Positions 46,978 through 58,330 of a stretch of DNA of 64,000 nucleotides are shown here, piece after piece. A model generated the notes under the pieces. The model was not told where the DNA came from. It made no database searches and saw nothing but the letters and a program-made list of their open reading frames with translations. The DNA lies in assembly GCF_001704415.2 (NCBI RefSeq), contig NC_030814.1, forward strand, positions 70,735,121 to 70,799,120. The letters are read 5' to 3'. Position 1 is the first letter of the stretch; the number at the start of each line of letters is the position of its first letter. A program made the position numbers and the translations under genes. This stretch comes from Capra hircus. Taxonomy: Eukaryota; Chordata; Mammalia; Artiodactyla; Bovidae.

Positions 46978-47647
46978 TGAGTTTTTCCCTTTCTTGAGAA
47001 CAAAGAAGATAAAGAGAACAGTAAGCAGGCCTGAACATTCCTAGTTTTTTACTTGTGTGTGTGTGTTAGTCGCTCAGTCGTGCCCGACTGTTTGCAACCC
47101 CATGGACTGCAATCCACCAGGTTCCTCTGTCCATGAGATTTTTACTTACCTACTCCTAAATCTGAAAGTCTGTAACTAAGCTTGCTTTTCTGCCCCTTAA
47201 CTCTGCAGGAGCTACAATTCACATTTTCCCCTTTAACTCTATGCTAAATACATTCCCTATCTGGTATTTACCTTTACAACACCCTTCCCCTTATAGTTCC
47301 ATATCAGAAAGAAGGCTTCAAAGCTACCAAATGGCCACACTCAATTACTCGGTTACTGACACCAGTTTATGACCATATTTGAAGCAATGCAAGAGGAAGA
47401 AATCAAGATCCTATCACCTTTATTCCCCATCACAGACTCCTGACTGAAAGCTCTTGCCTTATATAAGCCCTTAGACTCCTCATGAAGGCGGGGGTGAGGG
47501 CCAAAGTTCCTGAGGCAAGAGCCTACTGTGTTCCCCTCTCTGCCAGCTGAGAATTAAAGCCACCTTTCTGTGTCCTCCAAACTTTGTCTCAATATTTCTT
47601 CATTTGGCTTCGGTAGGCAGAAAAGGCCAAGATTTTGGCCAGCAACA
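46978..47647 (+). mobile_element. ERV1-like LTR with SINE fragment
   Basis: Begins tgagtttttccctttc after a purine tract and ends near ggccagcaaca. It has a TATA-like cttatataagcc (about 47458-47469), a possible ATTAAA signal in gagaattaaagccacc (about 47550), and a U5-like region after it. A partial minus-strand Bov-tA (47056-47141) interrupts it. No clear target duplication. Confidence 0.5.
47056..47141 (-). mobile_element. Bov-tA SINE fragment
   Basis: gtgtgtgtgttagtcgctca through catggactgcaatccacc, the reverse of the SINE 3' end. Confidence 0.85.
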
Positions 47648-48265
47648 ATTTCTGAAGAAGGAATTTGGAAAATCCTGAAGCTAACTGACAAAATTCAGAA
47701 GAGAGAGAGTCTTGGAGCTGCTCTTGTTACTGGGACTTTGGGTTCAGCTTTTGTTTCTAGTGTAGAAAAGAGTGAGCATTTTAATTACAGGAGAATTTGA
47801 GGAAAAAAATACAAACCTGACAAATAGCAGGAGGATTTGGCTAGGAGGAGTCCCTGTGGGGAAAATCCACCCAGTACAGTCTCAGAGCCTGGCACTGGGA
47901 CCCCTACTCTGGACCCAGTGCTTCGAGGGCCCTCTTTGGTCCTCATCCAACTGTCCCCATCTCTACCAGTTGAGAAGCTCTTGGGGTCCATGATGCTTGC
48001 CACCTTGAGCCCTGGCTCCTTCTCCTTTAGATTTCATACCTAGGTCCCCTGTACCATGATTCCCTATCCAAATGGCACTGATCTTGCTTCCTGGGTCTGT
48101 AAGACCTATTTCTAGATGTTATCCTCTGAAGTGCAGCTGAGCCAAATGAGGGAGACATTGAATCAAAGAGGACGCTGTTTGCACTGGTGGATGGTGGAGA
48201 TTGCACCTAGATATGTAGTCTGGGAATTTGAGTGAACTGAGGAAGTCTCTCATACTGGAGAAACT
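47648..48265 (+). other. Possible ERV leader sequence, unassigned
   Basis: Follows the LTR-like block, begins atttctgaagaaggaatttg and is GC-richer towards 47850-48050. Overlapping short frames (47570-47800, 47772-47993, 47837-48043) have no recognised product. No convincing tRNA primer-binding site was found. Confidence 0.35.
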
Positions 48266-48555
48266 AGTGTCTAGGTAGAAACAGCACAAGCTGGAATCAA
48301 GATTGCTGGGAGAAATATCAATAACCTCCGATATGCAGATGACACCACTCTTATGACAGAAAGCAAAGAGGAACTAAAGAGACTCTTGATGAAGATGAAA
48401 GAGGAGAGTGAAAAAGCTGACTTGAAACTCAACATTCAGAAAATGAAGATCATGGCATCCAGTCCCATCATTTCAAGACAAATAGATGAGGAAAGAATGG
48501 CAACAGTAACAGACTTTATTTTCTTGGGCCCCAAAATCACTGTGGATGGTGACTG
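48266..48555 (+). mobile_element. BovB, left of an LTR insertion
   Basis: cacaagctggaatcaagatt through the YADD block (atatgcagatgacacc) to gtgactg at 48555. It continues at 49073 after the LTR. Confidence 0.9.
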
Positions 48556-49072
48556 TGTTATTGACTCCAGGCTCACTCTACTCACAGCAAGACAGGCCAA
48601 TGAATCCAAGAGATGAGTGGTTGAGGCAAGGAAAACGACGTTAATCAGGAAGCTAGCAGACTGAGAAGATGGCATGTTAGTGCCTCAAAATAACCATCTT
48701 ATTGGGATCTGGATGCCAGGTTCTTTTATGCCAGAGAGAAAGAAGCAATGAGGAACTAAAGTCAAAAGGCAGAATAGAGAGGGAGAGGCAATGGCAAAGT
48801 AAAGTAAAAGGGTCTTCAGTCTTCCAAAACATCTCTAAGAGAATGACCAGCCTTTGGAAGGGGTATGTGAATCTCTCCTGTTCACAGGTGGGCAGGGACA
48901 AACTATCTCTCCATGAGCTGAACAGAGGCATTTTACTTTACAGTCAAGCAGAGAGATAGAGACCTCCAGACAAGCCACTGAGTATGATTATAATAAAAAG
49001 AGCAATGAAAAGCAAGTCAAAGGAACAGTTTCCAACATAGAGTCAGAACTGGCTTCCTCCCTGCAACAATTT
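48556..49072 (-). mobile_element. LTR fragment splitting a BovB
   Basis: About 517 bp inserted between the BovB parts ending gtgactg and resuming agccatgac. It shares, in reverse, the segment around ggcatccaagccccaacaag found at 53507-53526, so both belong to one LTR family. The target duplication could not be fixed. The 85-aa frames on both strands overlap one another and are not supported. Confidence 0.6.
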
Positions 49073-49616
49073 TAGCCATGACATTGAAAGAAGCTTGCTC
49101 CTTGGAAGAAAAGCAATGACAAACCTAGACAGTATATTAAAAAGCAGAGACATTACTTTGCTGACAAAGGTCCATTTATCCAAAGCTATGGTTTTTCCAG
49201 TAGTCATGTACAGATGTGAGAGCTGGACAATATAAAAGGCTAAGTGTCAAAGAATTGATGCCTTCAAATTGTGGTGCTAGAGAAGACTCTTGAGTGTCCC
49301 TTGGACTGCAAGGAGGTCAAACCCATCAATCCTAAAGGAAATCAATCCTGAATATTCATTGGAAGGACTGATTCTGAAGCTGAATCTCTAATACTTTGCC
49401 CATCTGATGAAAGCTGACTCACTGGAAAAGACCCTGATGCTGGGAAAGACAAACGGCAGAAGGAGAAGGGGATGACAGAGGATGAGATGGTTGGATGGCA
49501 TCACTAACTCAATAGACATGTTTGAACAAACTCCGGGAGATGGTGAAGGACAGGGAAGTCTGGCATGCTTCAGTCCATGGGGCGGCAAAGAGTCAGACAT
49601 GACTGAATAACTAAAC
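49073..49616 (+). mobile_element. BovB, right of the LTR insertion
   Basis: Resumes agccatgacattgaaag and ends gactgaataactaaacaag. Heavily mutated C-terminal region. Confidence 0.88.
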
Positions 49617-50269
49617 AAGAAATGAGACACCAGACCAAACAACAAGAGAAGCCAGGCAGGCAGTGGACAGGGTCTTCACACGTTCTCTTCCCAATTTGGG
49701 GAGCCAGAACCCCCAGGTCTGGAAGAAAAACTGAAGACGTGCAGGGAGGGACTCCTCTCAAGACTCTTAAGTCTACAAGCTCAGAACCTGGAGACCTGGT
49801 CCTGCAACCTGAGGGCATCCAGTATTGTTTGCACTGGGCAGACAGCCAAGCTAGATTGTGGGACCAAGAAGCGTCTGGAGCACTTAGAAACACATTGCTT
49901 GAGCTCTCCCAGAGAGCTGAGGCTGGTAGAGCTAGAAGTGGCCTAAGACTCAAGTCCCCAGGTGTCTGGGAGGGAGGCTCCCTGCAGGATCCAGCCGACC
50001 TGGATAATTTCTCACATAAGCTGAATGCTTTAACGCCTCTGCTTTCTTAGACCCGGTTGTTTTACTGCATCGCCACGCTCCCCCAACACGTTCCCAGTCC
50101 AGACCAGAAGGCTCTCTGGGACTGCACTTCCCAGCCCTCTTAGAGCATCCCATGAGCTCCATGGTCCAGCCCAGCAGTCTTCAGTAGTGAACTGGAATGC
50201 CCTAATTGGTTTCATCACCAGGAGCCCTGAACTCTGCTTCGCTACCCCAGAGCTCCTACCCTCTGCCTC
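49617..50269. other. Unassigned GC-richer block
   Basis: Noticeably higher GC than the surrounding repeats. It has a 142-aa frame on the plus strand (49622-50050) and a partly overlapping minus frame (49953-49570), neither with recognisable domains; the first 25 bases still belong near the BovB end. It could be LTR or decayed gene sequence. Confidence 0.35.
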
Positions 50270-50502
50270 TATGCTGTGTGCTAAGTGGCTTTAGTCATGT
50301 CCAACTCTTTGCAACCAGATTGACTATACCTTGCCAGGCTCCTCTGTCCATGGGATTCTCCAGGCAAGAGTACTGGAGTGGGTTTCCATGCTCTCCTCCA
50401 GGGGATCTTCCCCACCCAGGGACGGAACCCAAGTCTCTTATGTCTCCTGCATTGGCAGGAGGGGTTTTTCTTTTATCACTAGCGCCAGCTGGGAAGCCTA
50501 TT
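50270..50502 (-). mobile_element. Bov-tA SINE
   Basis: tgctgtgtgctaagtggctt through ggattctccaggcaagag to cgccagctgggaagcc, full length in reverse. Confidence 0.92.
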
Positions 50503-51110
50503 TCAGGCTCATGTCATTTGGCTTTCCGAACTCAGATTTGAAGCCTGCTAGGAATGAATCTTCCTGAAAAGCCAGGAATTTAGACTTCCCAATGAAAAGA
50601 CAAATTCGTGACATCTTTACCCTCACCTGGCTACTTTTCCTCTTTGGTTGATGGGGATAAGGGAGGGGATGTTGCTGCTTAAAAAACAGTTTTTGTTCCT
50701 TTTCTTTTCTATTTTTTTTAACCCTAACTGGGGCAAAGATTGCAATCTTCTGCCAGGAAGATTCCAGTCTTCCCAGGAAGGGAGGACAGAGGAATCCAAA
50801 GAGTTGAGGTATGCCTTGTCTTGCCTCCTGGGCTTTCTAAGACCAGCAGGGACACTGAGATGCCTTGTTAACCTAGCCAGCCTCAGCCCCTCAGTTCAGT
50901 CTCTGTACTCAGAGAGGCTGATGGTGGAGGGGGTCAGTGATGCAGAAATACCCTCTGCCTTCCTTCCCTGGCTCCTCTTCTCTCCCTTGTAGTGGGTTTG
51001 TGGGTGGGGCAGCGGGTGGGAGGCTGAGAGGCCTGGGGAAGGAAGGAGTGAAAAGCAGAGAACTTGACCATCAGTCTGCCAGCTCACCCTGTCCCCTGAA
51101 AAAATATAAG
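50503..51110. other. Unassigned sequence with moderate GC
   Basis: No SINE, L1 or BovB. Frames 50648-50992 (+), 50937-51125 (+) and 51087-50896 (-) are short and unsupported. Possibly unique DNA. Confidence 0.35.
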
Positions 51111-51424
51111 GGGCCTAAAAGTTGAGAGGTTTATTCAGTGGGAATCCTGAGGACTTCAAGCCCAAGACACAGCAACTCAGGTGACCTGGAGAGAACTGTT
51201 TCTCCAGGTGGGGGGTGGGGGTGGGGGGGCAGGTATGGTGAAGACTGAAACAAGGGGCAGGTAATCTGAATATTAGAAGATTAATTAAGAAAAACTATAA
51301 CCGGGAAGGGTTTTGAATTCATCCTGGATTTGCTTCTGTGACTTTATCCCCTATCTTGTCACTTTTGTTATTATAGGCATACAAAATGGCCTGCCTCGGT
51401 GAGATAGCCTGACCCTGCCTACCT
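51111..51424 (-). mobile_element. Possible LTR fragment with G-rich run
   Basis: gagaggtttattcagtggga near 51125, followed by text typical of an LTR in reverse orientation, then a GGTGGGGG run at about 51209-51231. Family not identified. Confidence 0.35.
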
Positions 51425-51466
51425 GAGGTTTCCGAGGTGACTCTGTGGTAAAGAATCCACCTACCA
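51425..51466 (+). mobile_element. Bov-tA SINE head, split by a processed pseudogene
   Basis: gaggtttccgaggtgactct to atccacctacca is the SINE start. The rest lies at 53181-53370, beyond the EEF1A1 copy. Confidence 0.85.
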
Positions 51467-53180
51467 GCTTTTTCACAATGGGTTTGCCGCCAGGACACAG
51501 GTGTTGTGAAAACCACCATTAAACCTAAGAGAAAATGGGAAAGGAAAAGACCCACATCAATATCATTGTCATTGGACAAGTAGATTCAGGGAAGTCTACC
51601 ACAACTGGCTATCTGATCTACAAATGTGGCTGGATCGACAAGAGAACAATTGAAACATTCGAGAAGGAGGCTGCCGAGATAGGAGATGGTTCTTCAAGTA
51701 TGCCTGGGTCTTGGAGAAACAGAAAGCTGAACGTGAGCGTGGTATCACCCCTGATATCTCCCTGTGGAAATTTGAGACCAGCAAGTACTGTGTTACCATC
51801 TTTGATGCCCCAGGACATGGAGACTTATCAAAAACATGATCACAGGCACATCCCAGGCTGATGGTGCTCTCCTGATTGTTGCGGCTGGTGTTGGTGAATT
51901 TGAAGCCAGTATCTCTAAGAATGCGCAGACCCATGAGCATACCCTTCTGGCTTATACTCTGGGTGTGAAACAACTAATTGTTGGAGTTAACAAAATGGAT
52001 TTCATGGAGCCACCCTACAGCCAGAAGAGATATGAGGAAATTGTTAAGGAAGTCAGCACCTACATTAAGAAAATTGGCTGCAACTCTGACACAGTAACAT
52101 TTGTGCCAATTTCTGGCTGGAATGGTGACAACATGCTGGAGCCAAGTGCTAACATGCCGTGGTTCAAGGGATGGAAATTCACCCATAAGGACAACAATGC
52201 CAGCGGAACCACCCTGCCTGAAGCTCTGGATTGCATCCTGCCACCAACTCACCCAACTGACAAACCCTTGCATTTGCCTCTCCAGGATGTCTATAAAATT
52301 GACGGTATTTGTACTGTCCCTGTGGGTGAAGTGGAGACTGGTGTTCTCAAACCTGGCATGGTGGTCCCCTATGCTCCAGTCAGTGTAACAGCTGAAGTGA
52401 AGTCTGTAGAAATGCACCATGAAGCACTGAGAGAAGCCCTTCCTGGGGACAATGTGGGCTTCAATGTCAAGAACGTGTCTGTCAAAGATGTTCGTCGTGA
52501 CAACGTGGCTGGTGAAAGCAAAAAGGACCCACCAGTGGAAGCAGCTAGCTTCACAGCTCAGATGATTATGTTGAACCATCCAGGCCAAATCACTGCTGGA
52601 TTGTCACACAGCTCACATTGCTTGCAAGTTTGCTGAGCTAAAGGAGAAGATTGACCATTGTTCTGGGAAAAAGCTGGAAGATGGCCCTAAATTCTTGAAA
52701 TCTGGTATTGTTGCCATTGTTGATATGGTTCCTGGAAAACCCATGTGTGTCAAGACCTTCTCTAACTAGCCTCTCAAGGGCCATTTTGCTGTGTGTGACA
52801 TGAGAGATGGTCACTGTGGGTGTCATCAAAGCAGTGGACAAGAAGGCAGCTGGAGCTGGCAAAGTCACCAAGTCTGCGCAGGAAGCTCAGAAGGTTAAAT
52901 GAATATTATCCCCAACACCTGCCACCCCAGTCTTAATCAGTGGTGGAAGAACAGTCTCAGTACTGTTTGTCTCAATTGGCCATTTAAGTTTAATAGTAAA
53001 AGACTGGTTAATTATAACAATGCATCTTCCTTCAGAAGGAAGGAGAATGTTTTGTGGACCATATGTTTTGTGTATGGCAGTTTATCAGTTTTTAAAATCA
53101 GTACTTTCTAAAGAAAACAACTTGACCAAAAATCTCACAGAATTTGAGACCCATTAAAAAAGTTTAATGAGGAAAAAAAA
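51467..53180 (+). pseudogene. EEF1A1P: EEF1A1 processed pseudogene
   Basis: An intronless copy of the translation elongation factor 1-alpha mRNA, from its 5' UTR (ctttttcacaatgggtttgc) to the 3' UTR end and poly(A) at 53173-53180. The ATG is at 51535. The GTPase P-loop reads GQVDSGKST. The frame breaks near 51700 and again near 51830; the main body is open at 51836-52636 with [19 protein letters not shown] and [10 protein letters not shown]. It breaks again near 52590, where part of the segment before the C-terminal domain is missing. Target duplication aatccacctacca lies at 51454-51466 and 53181-53193. The switch region, reached through the frame breaks, shows DAPGH. Not functional. The minus-strand frame 52588-51974 is its shadow. 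Confidence 0.97.
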
Positions 53181-53370
53181 AATCCACCTACCAATGCAGG
53201 AGACACAGGAGATGTGGGTTCAGTCCCTGGATTGGGAAGATCCCCCGGAAAAGGAAATGGCAACCCACTCCAGTATTCTTTCCTGGAAAATCCCATGGAC
53301 AAAGGAGCCTGGCAGACTGCAGTCCATGGGGTCTCAAAGAGTCAGAGGAGACGGAGCACGCCTGTTCAAC
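53181..53370 (+). mobile_element. Bov-tA SINE, remainder
   Basis: Continues aatgcaggagacacaggaga through cctggaaaatcccatggac to the SINE end. Together with 51425-51466 it is one SINE that served as target for the EEF1A1 retrocopy. Confidence 0.9.
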
Positions 53371-53637
53371 TCAGCCTACCAGTGACCAAGGCGAAACTAA
53401 CACATCCCCCTGCCTGAGGCTTGCAGCTCTAGAAGATACTTGCAAGAATTGAATGGTCTTTTTACTTGTTTCCTCATCTCCCCCATCTCTGATTCATAAA
53501 AGAATCTGGCATCCAAGCCCCAACAAGATGAGTTTTTTGAGCCACTAGCCTGCCATCTTCTCGGTCAACCAGTTTCCAGAATAAAGTGCCTTCTTTATCT
53601 CAACACCTTGTCCCTCAGATTTATTGGTATATCCTGG
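53371..53637 (+). mobile_element. Older LTR 3' part, target of an ERVK-type LTR
   Basis: Contains atggtctttttacttg, ggcatccaagccccaacaag, and AATAAA at 53580-53585 followed by gtgccttctttatctcaaca, a classic R/U5 arrangement. It shares sequence with 48556-49072. The younger LTR interrupts it at tcctgg, and a few bases continue at 54955. Confidence 0.6.
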
Positions 53638-54954
53638 TGCCGGGAGCCAGCATGAGGAGTCTCGCCCATGGCAAAGGTTATGAGGTTAAGGGGCCCGACA
53701 GGCAAAGGCGAGTCGGGCCTTAAGGGAGCCTCGTTGGATCTGCTCGTGCATCTGCCCCAAAAACCAGAGTCTGCCTGCCTTACTGCATTATGCCTTTCAC
53801 CTATATTTCTGACATTATAGGGGGGACTGTCCCCCACCACCTTTCCCTGGAAAATTAGAGTTCCAGTTAATAGTCTCCTGCATATAAAAGGAGTGTCTCA
53901 GGTCAAACCTCTCTGTTGGCAGACTAGCTTGTGTGACAGGATTATCCACACTCTTGCTACTACGTACATGATTTAAACCATAAACCGCACAGAGAGTTTG
54001 GAGTATTTTGAAAGTCTTAGTTAGTATAGGGTTTTTCTAAAGATAAAAATCATGTTGGTGAAGGGTTTCATTGCTGAGTTAATGAATGATTGCCGCCAGG
54101 CCTCTATATCCTTAGGCACCTGGGAGTATGTTAATCGATGTAATTAGAATGTAGAAAAAGAAATATAGTCGTTTTGATGTTAGCAATACTAGACTTTTGA
54201 GTTAATGAATTTTCTCTTTGTTATAGATCACTGTACTCTTCTTTCTTTGTTATAAATCATTGTGTCCTTGCTATGTAAAAATGTAGCTTTATCACTATCT
54301 TAAGACTAAATAGATCTTAAGGGGAAACAAGTTTTCTGATCATTTAACCTTTATCAATAGAAAGAAAGGTGGGGCCATAAAATGTTAATTGGTCACCAGA
54401 CCAGAAGATATTGTGAACAAATATAAGACCCTTGTAAGAACAAAGATATGCTGATAAGGGTTGGAGCAGCTGACCCTGCATGACTCTGTTTCTTATATTC
54501 ACCTCTATGTACAACTAAAAGTATAAAAGTGGACCTGGAAAATAAAGAAACGGACCAGTTCCTGGAAAGACTGGTTTCCCCCGTGTGGTCTTTTCTCATT
54601 CTCTTCTTTTCTGGCTGAATTCCCATCTGGAGCGTGGAGGCTTACCACGTCTACTTACTTGCCTTGGCTTCTAAGACCCACGCGAGAGGGAGCCCAAGGC
54701 GAGGCACCCTCCTCTATTCAAGCGGGCACCGGTGGCCTACGTAGGTGGTGCAAACTCCTTGTCTTGGAGTTTTATTGGTTTTCCACGTAAACCAAGTAAT
54801 TCAGCCTCTTTTTCTCCACTAATTTTCCTACTACACTATTCTTTGCTAATCTTTCTTTATATTTGTAATTAAATAAGTTCTTTCCTAGGATGCTGACTCC
54901 ATCCCCACTTCAAATTACCCTGGATCCACTGAGGCTGGACCCTGGACCCTGGCA
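53638..54954 (+). mobile_element. ERVK-type (class II) solo LTR
   Basis: 1317 bp, starts TGCC and ends GGCA, flanked by a perfect 6-bp duplication tcctgg (53632-53637 and 54955-54960). TATAAAA at 54522-54528 and AATAAA at 54541-54546 lie very close together, so the poly(A) signal sits at the end of U3, as in class II retroviruses. Homologous to 19357-21320 on the other strand. No internal retroviral sequence. Short frames (53840-53595, 54626-54393) have no known product. Confidence 0.82.
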
Positions 54955-55021
54955 TCCTGGGGCAAGCAGAGTAAACTTGGACTCATTAACAAAAGCAGAT
55001 CTCTTGTGCTAAGGGATTTAG

Positions 55022-55275
55022 CACTCTGATGCTGAAGCTGAAGCTCTAATACTTTGGCCACATGATGCGAAGAGCCAACTCATTAGGAAGGACCCTGATG
55101 CTGAGAAAGATTGAGGGCAGGAGGATAAGGGGATGACAGAGGACAAAATGTTTGGATGACATCACCAATTCAATGGACATGAGTTTGAGTAAGCTCTAAG
55201 AGATGGTGAAGGACAGGGAAGCCTGGTGTCCTGCAGTCACAAAGAGTTGAATACAACTAAGTGACTGAACAACGT
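55022..55275 (+). mobile_element. BovB 3' fragment
   Basis: gatgctgaagctgaagctct through aagtgactgaacaac, about 250 bp of the C-terminal region and short tail. Confidence 0.9.
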
Positions 55276-55726
55276 ATGGGAAGATACAAGTGTCCAGGCT
55301 TACTGAAATCATTTCTTTCATATGTATCTCAGATATCTGGAACCAAATGCTTCTTTTGATTGTTCCCATCCTTAATTCCTCATTTACCATAAGGGGTAAT
55401 GGATGTGGCAGTTGGCTGCCTCCTGTGCTTTCTCACATCCTACCCCAGGTCCTCAGCCCTGGCTGATGGCTGCCAGATAGCTGGTATTGTTTCACCTGGG
55501 CTCAGAAGTTTACATTTGGAAGGCTGGAATACCTGATGGCTGTGGCATGGCTTGTTTATTGGTATAGCAGAAAATATTTTATTTCACAAAAATATTTCAT
55601 TTCACAACCAGCAGGAGACAAAAGGTGAGGGGGACCCCAGGTACATGCCAGTGCTTGTATGATCCTGGAAAGCTACTGAGAGAACCAACTCTGGAGTACA
55701 GAACCAAGAATAGATTTTAAAACCTT
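55276..55726. other. Unassigned intergenic sequence
   Basis: About 450 bases, partly GC-rich. I recognise nothing in it. Confidence 0.4.
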
Positions 55727-56386
55727 CAGTTCATTTCAGTTGCTCAGTCATGTCTGATGCTGTGACCCCATGGACTGCAGCACACCAGACTTCCCTGTCC
55801 ATCATCAGTTCCTGGAGCTTGCTCAAACTTGTGTCCATCAAGTCAGTGATGCCATCCAACTATCTCATCCTCTGTCGGCCCCTTAACCTCCCACCTTCAA
55901 TTTTTCCCAGCATCAGGGTCTTTTCCATTGAGTCAGTTCTTTGCATCAGGTGGCCAAGTATTGGAGTTTCAGCTTCAGCATCAATCCTTCCAATGAATAT
56001 TCAGGACTGATTTCCTTTAGGATGGACTGGTTGGATTTCCAAGGGACTCACAAGAGTTCTCCAACACCACAGTTCAAAAGCATCAATACTTTGGCGCTCA
56101 GCTTTCTTTATAGCCTAACTCTCACATTCATACGTGACCACTGGAAAAACCATAGCTTTGACTAGATGGACTTTTGTCAGTAAAGTAAGGTCTCTGCTTT
56201 TTGGTATGCTGTCATAGCTCTTCTTCCAAGGAGCAAGCATCTTTTAATTTCATGGCTACAGTCACCATCTGCAGTGATTTTGGAGTCCAAGAAAATAAAG
56301 TCTGTCACTGTTTCCATTGTTTCCCCATTTATTTTCCATGAAGTAATGGGACCAGGTGCCATGATCTTAGTTTTCTGAATGCTGTC
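55727..56386 (-). mobile_element. BovB 3' fragment
   Basis: Minus-strand BovB from ttcatttcagttgctcagtc to atcttagttttctgaatgct. Small deletions and many changes. The C-terminal frame is broken; the last part is open at 56362-56177. Confidence 0.92.
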
Positions 56387-57110
56387 TTATAGATATGTAC
56401 ATAAATCCCATCCCCTAGAGTGTCAGTTGACTTCCCTCCTCAACCAGGAGACAATTTACCTCCATTTACACATTGATTTCACTATTTCTTGTCTATAAAT
56501 ATGTTTGTTCTTTGTCCTATGAATTGGCTTTGACATCTTTATCATTCTTTGCCTTATTAGCAATGAGTTAAATAAAATTTTCATATCTATGAGAGTCATG
56601 ATTTTACCTTTTTCTGAGAATTATCTTTTAATGAGACAACTGCAGTAATGTTTGTGGTGGTAAAACGAAACAAAGTATCAAATCAACTGTGAGTCTCAAA
56701 TGACAGGTGAATGGTTAAGTGGCTCATAAAACTGCCAGTCAATGGAATGAAAACAGTAAACTATGTGATCCACTTGAAAGATGTTTTTATATCTATATCC
56801 ACTTATGGTAGGATCTCATTTTTATTTTTAAAAAGGAAAAAATTAGTGTGTGTATATCTATATATTTTTCTATGAATAAATTAAGTTGTGGACAGATACA
56901 CACTACTAATGTTGTTTATCTCATGTTGAGTTGAGTTTGCTTAACATGAGGTTTTGTGAATAATCCAGTTAATATATATAAATAGATATTAAAGGTAATA
57001 TATATTCATATATATAATATATATGTCTTATATATATATATAAATCTTTTGAGTTGACTGTTACAACCAGCATACTTAACTTTTGTAAGTTATAAAACTC
57101 CTATTAAGAT
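56387..57110. other. Decayed repeat DNA with AT microsatellite
   Basis: An LTR-like 3' end may lie at 56520-56600 (gagttaaataaaattttcat contains AATAAA). An AT-rich microsatellite (atatatatgtcttatatata) lies at about 56975-57045. Nothing coding. Confidence 0.4.
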
Positions 57111-57114
57111 TTTT

Positions 57115-57505
57115 TTATGGTATATGAAATCTAGAAAAATGGCACTGATGAAACTATTTGCAGGGCAAGAATAGAGACTCAGACATAGAGAACAGACTTA
57201 TGGACACAGATGGGAAAGAGAGTGGGACAAATTGAGAGACTAGCTTTGAAATATATAAATTACCAAATGTAAAATAGATAAGTGATGGGAAGTTGCTGTA
57301 TAACACAGGGAAATCAATCTGGTGTCTGCGACAAACTAGAGGGGTGTGGTGGGGTAGGAGGTGGGAGGGAGGTTTAAGAGGGAAGGAACATAAGTATACC
57401 TATGGCTGGTTCATGTTGATGTCTGTCAGAGCCCAACACAACGTTTTAAAGCAATTATCCTCCAGTTAAAAAAAAATAAGTAAATAAAAAGATTTGTTTT
57501 ATGAA
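57115..57505 (+). mobile_element. Bovine L1 3' UTR fragment
   Basis: cagacatagagaacagactt, ggaaatcaatctggtgtctg and tatggctggttcatgttgat, ending in an A-rich tail at 57465-57500. 3' UTR only. Confidence 0.85.
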
Positions 57506-58330
57506 AAAAATACCCAGAAGTTTCCTGAGGAACATAAGAAAAGGCTGGGAAAAAATGAGAAGATTCATCTTGTATTTTAATAAGGAAATTTAACATTTTA
57601 GAGATATCAATAATCCTTATAATGTTTGATAATTAAGACTCTATGTAACTGATACCAGAACAGAGAAGCTAATTGGTGGAAAAGAATTAGGAGTCTACAA
57701 CTGTCCCATATGAGAACTTAGTATGTGGAAAAATGTTTTTACAAACCAGTGTTAAACTTAAACAAATTATTTTGGAAAAACCAGTTAGCTGATTGAGGGG
57801 AAATGAGATGACTATTTTATTGCACAAACTAAAATAAATTTAAGATGATTCAAGGCATAATATTTTGATCCAAATAATGAGGAAAATATGGGTGAAGCCA
57901 GGAAAAATAAGGGGAGATCTCTCACCTGTGGTTCCTGAAATACTAATAAAAGATGACTAGATCAATACACAAATATACAAATAACTCAGAGAAGCAATGC
58001 AGAAGAGAGAAAAAAAAAGTAAATTGTCAACAAACATGAAACTATCTTCAACTTTCACTAGCAATTGATTAATGAAAACTGAAAAAAAAAAAATAACCAG
58101 CAAGGAAACATCACTCTCAGGGAACAACTTTTCCAAAATGATCAATGTCAATCATTTTTGATACTGATACTGATATTTTGAGAGGCATGCAAACCAGTAT
58201 TATCTTTCTGGAAGGCAGTCTGGTCCAAAGGGATAATTACATGGAAATGGAATTGTCCATCACAGAGGTTTTGACATTTTTTATGTAATATCAATACATA
58301 TAAAAAATTGTAAACAAAATCCCTAGAGGC
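57506..58330. other. Unassigned AT-rich sequence
   Basis: About 825 bases, probably decayed repeat. The minus frame 58151-57957 is hydrophobic but has no support. Confidence 0.35.

Noticed and set aside
51974..52588. 204-aa minus-strand frame
   Set aside because: Antisense of the EEF1A1 processed pseudogene; no domain of its own.
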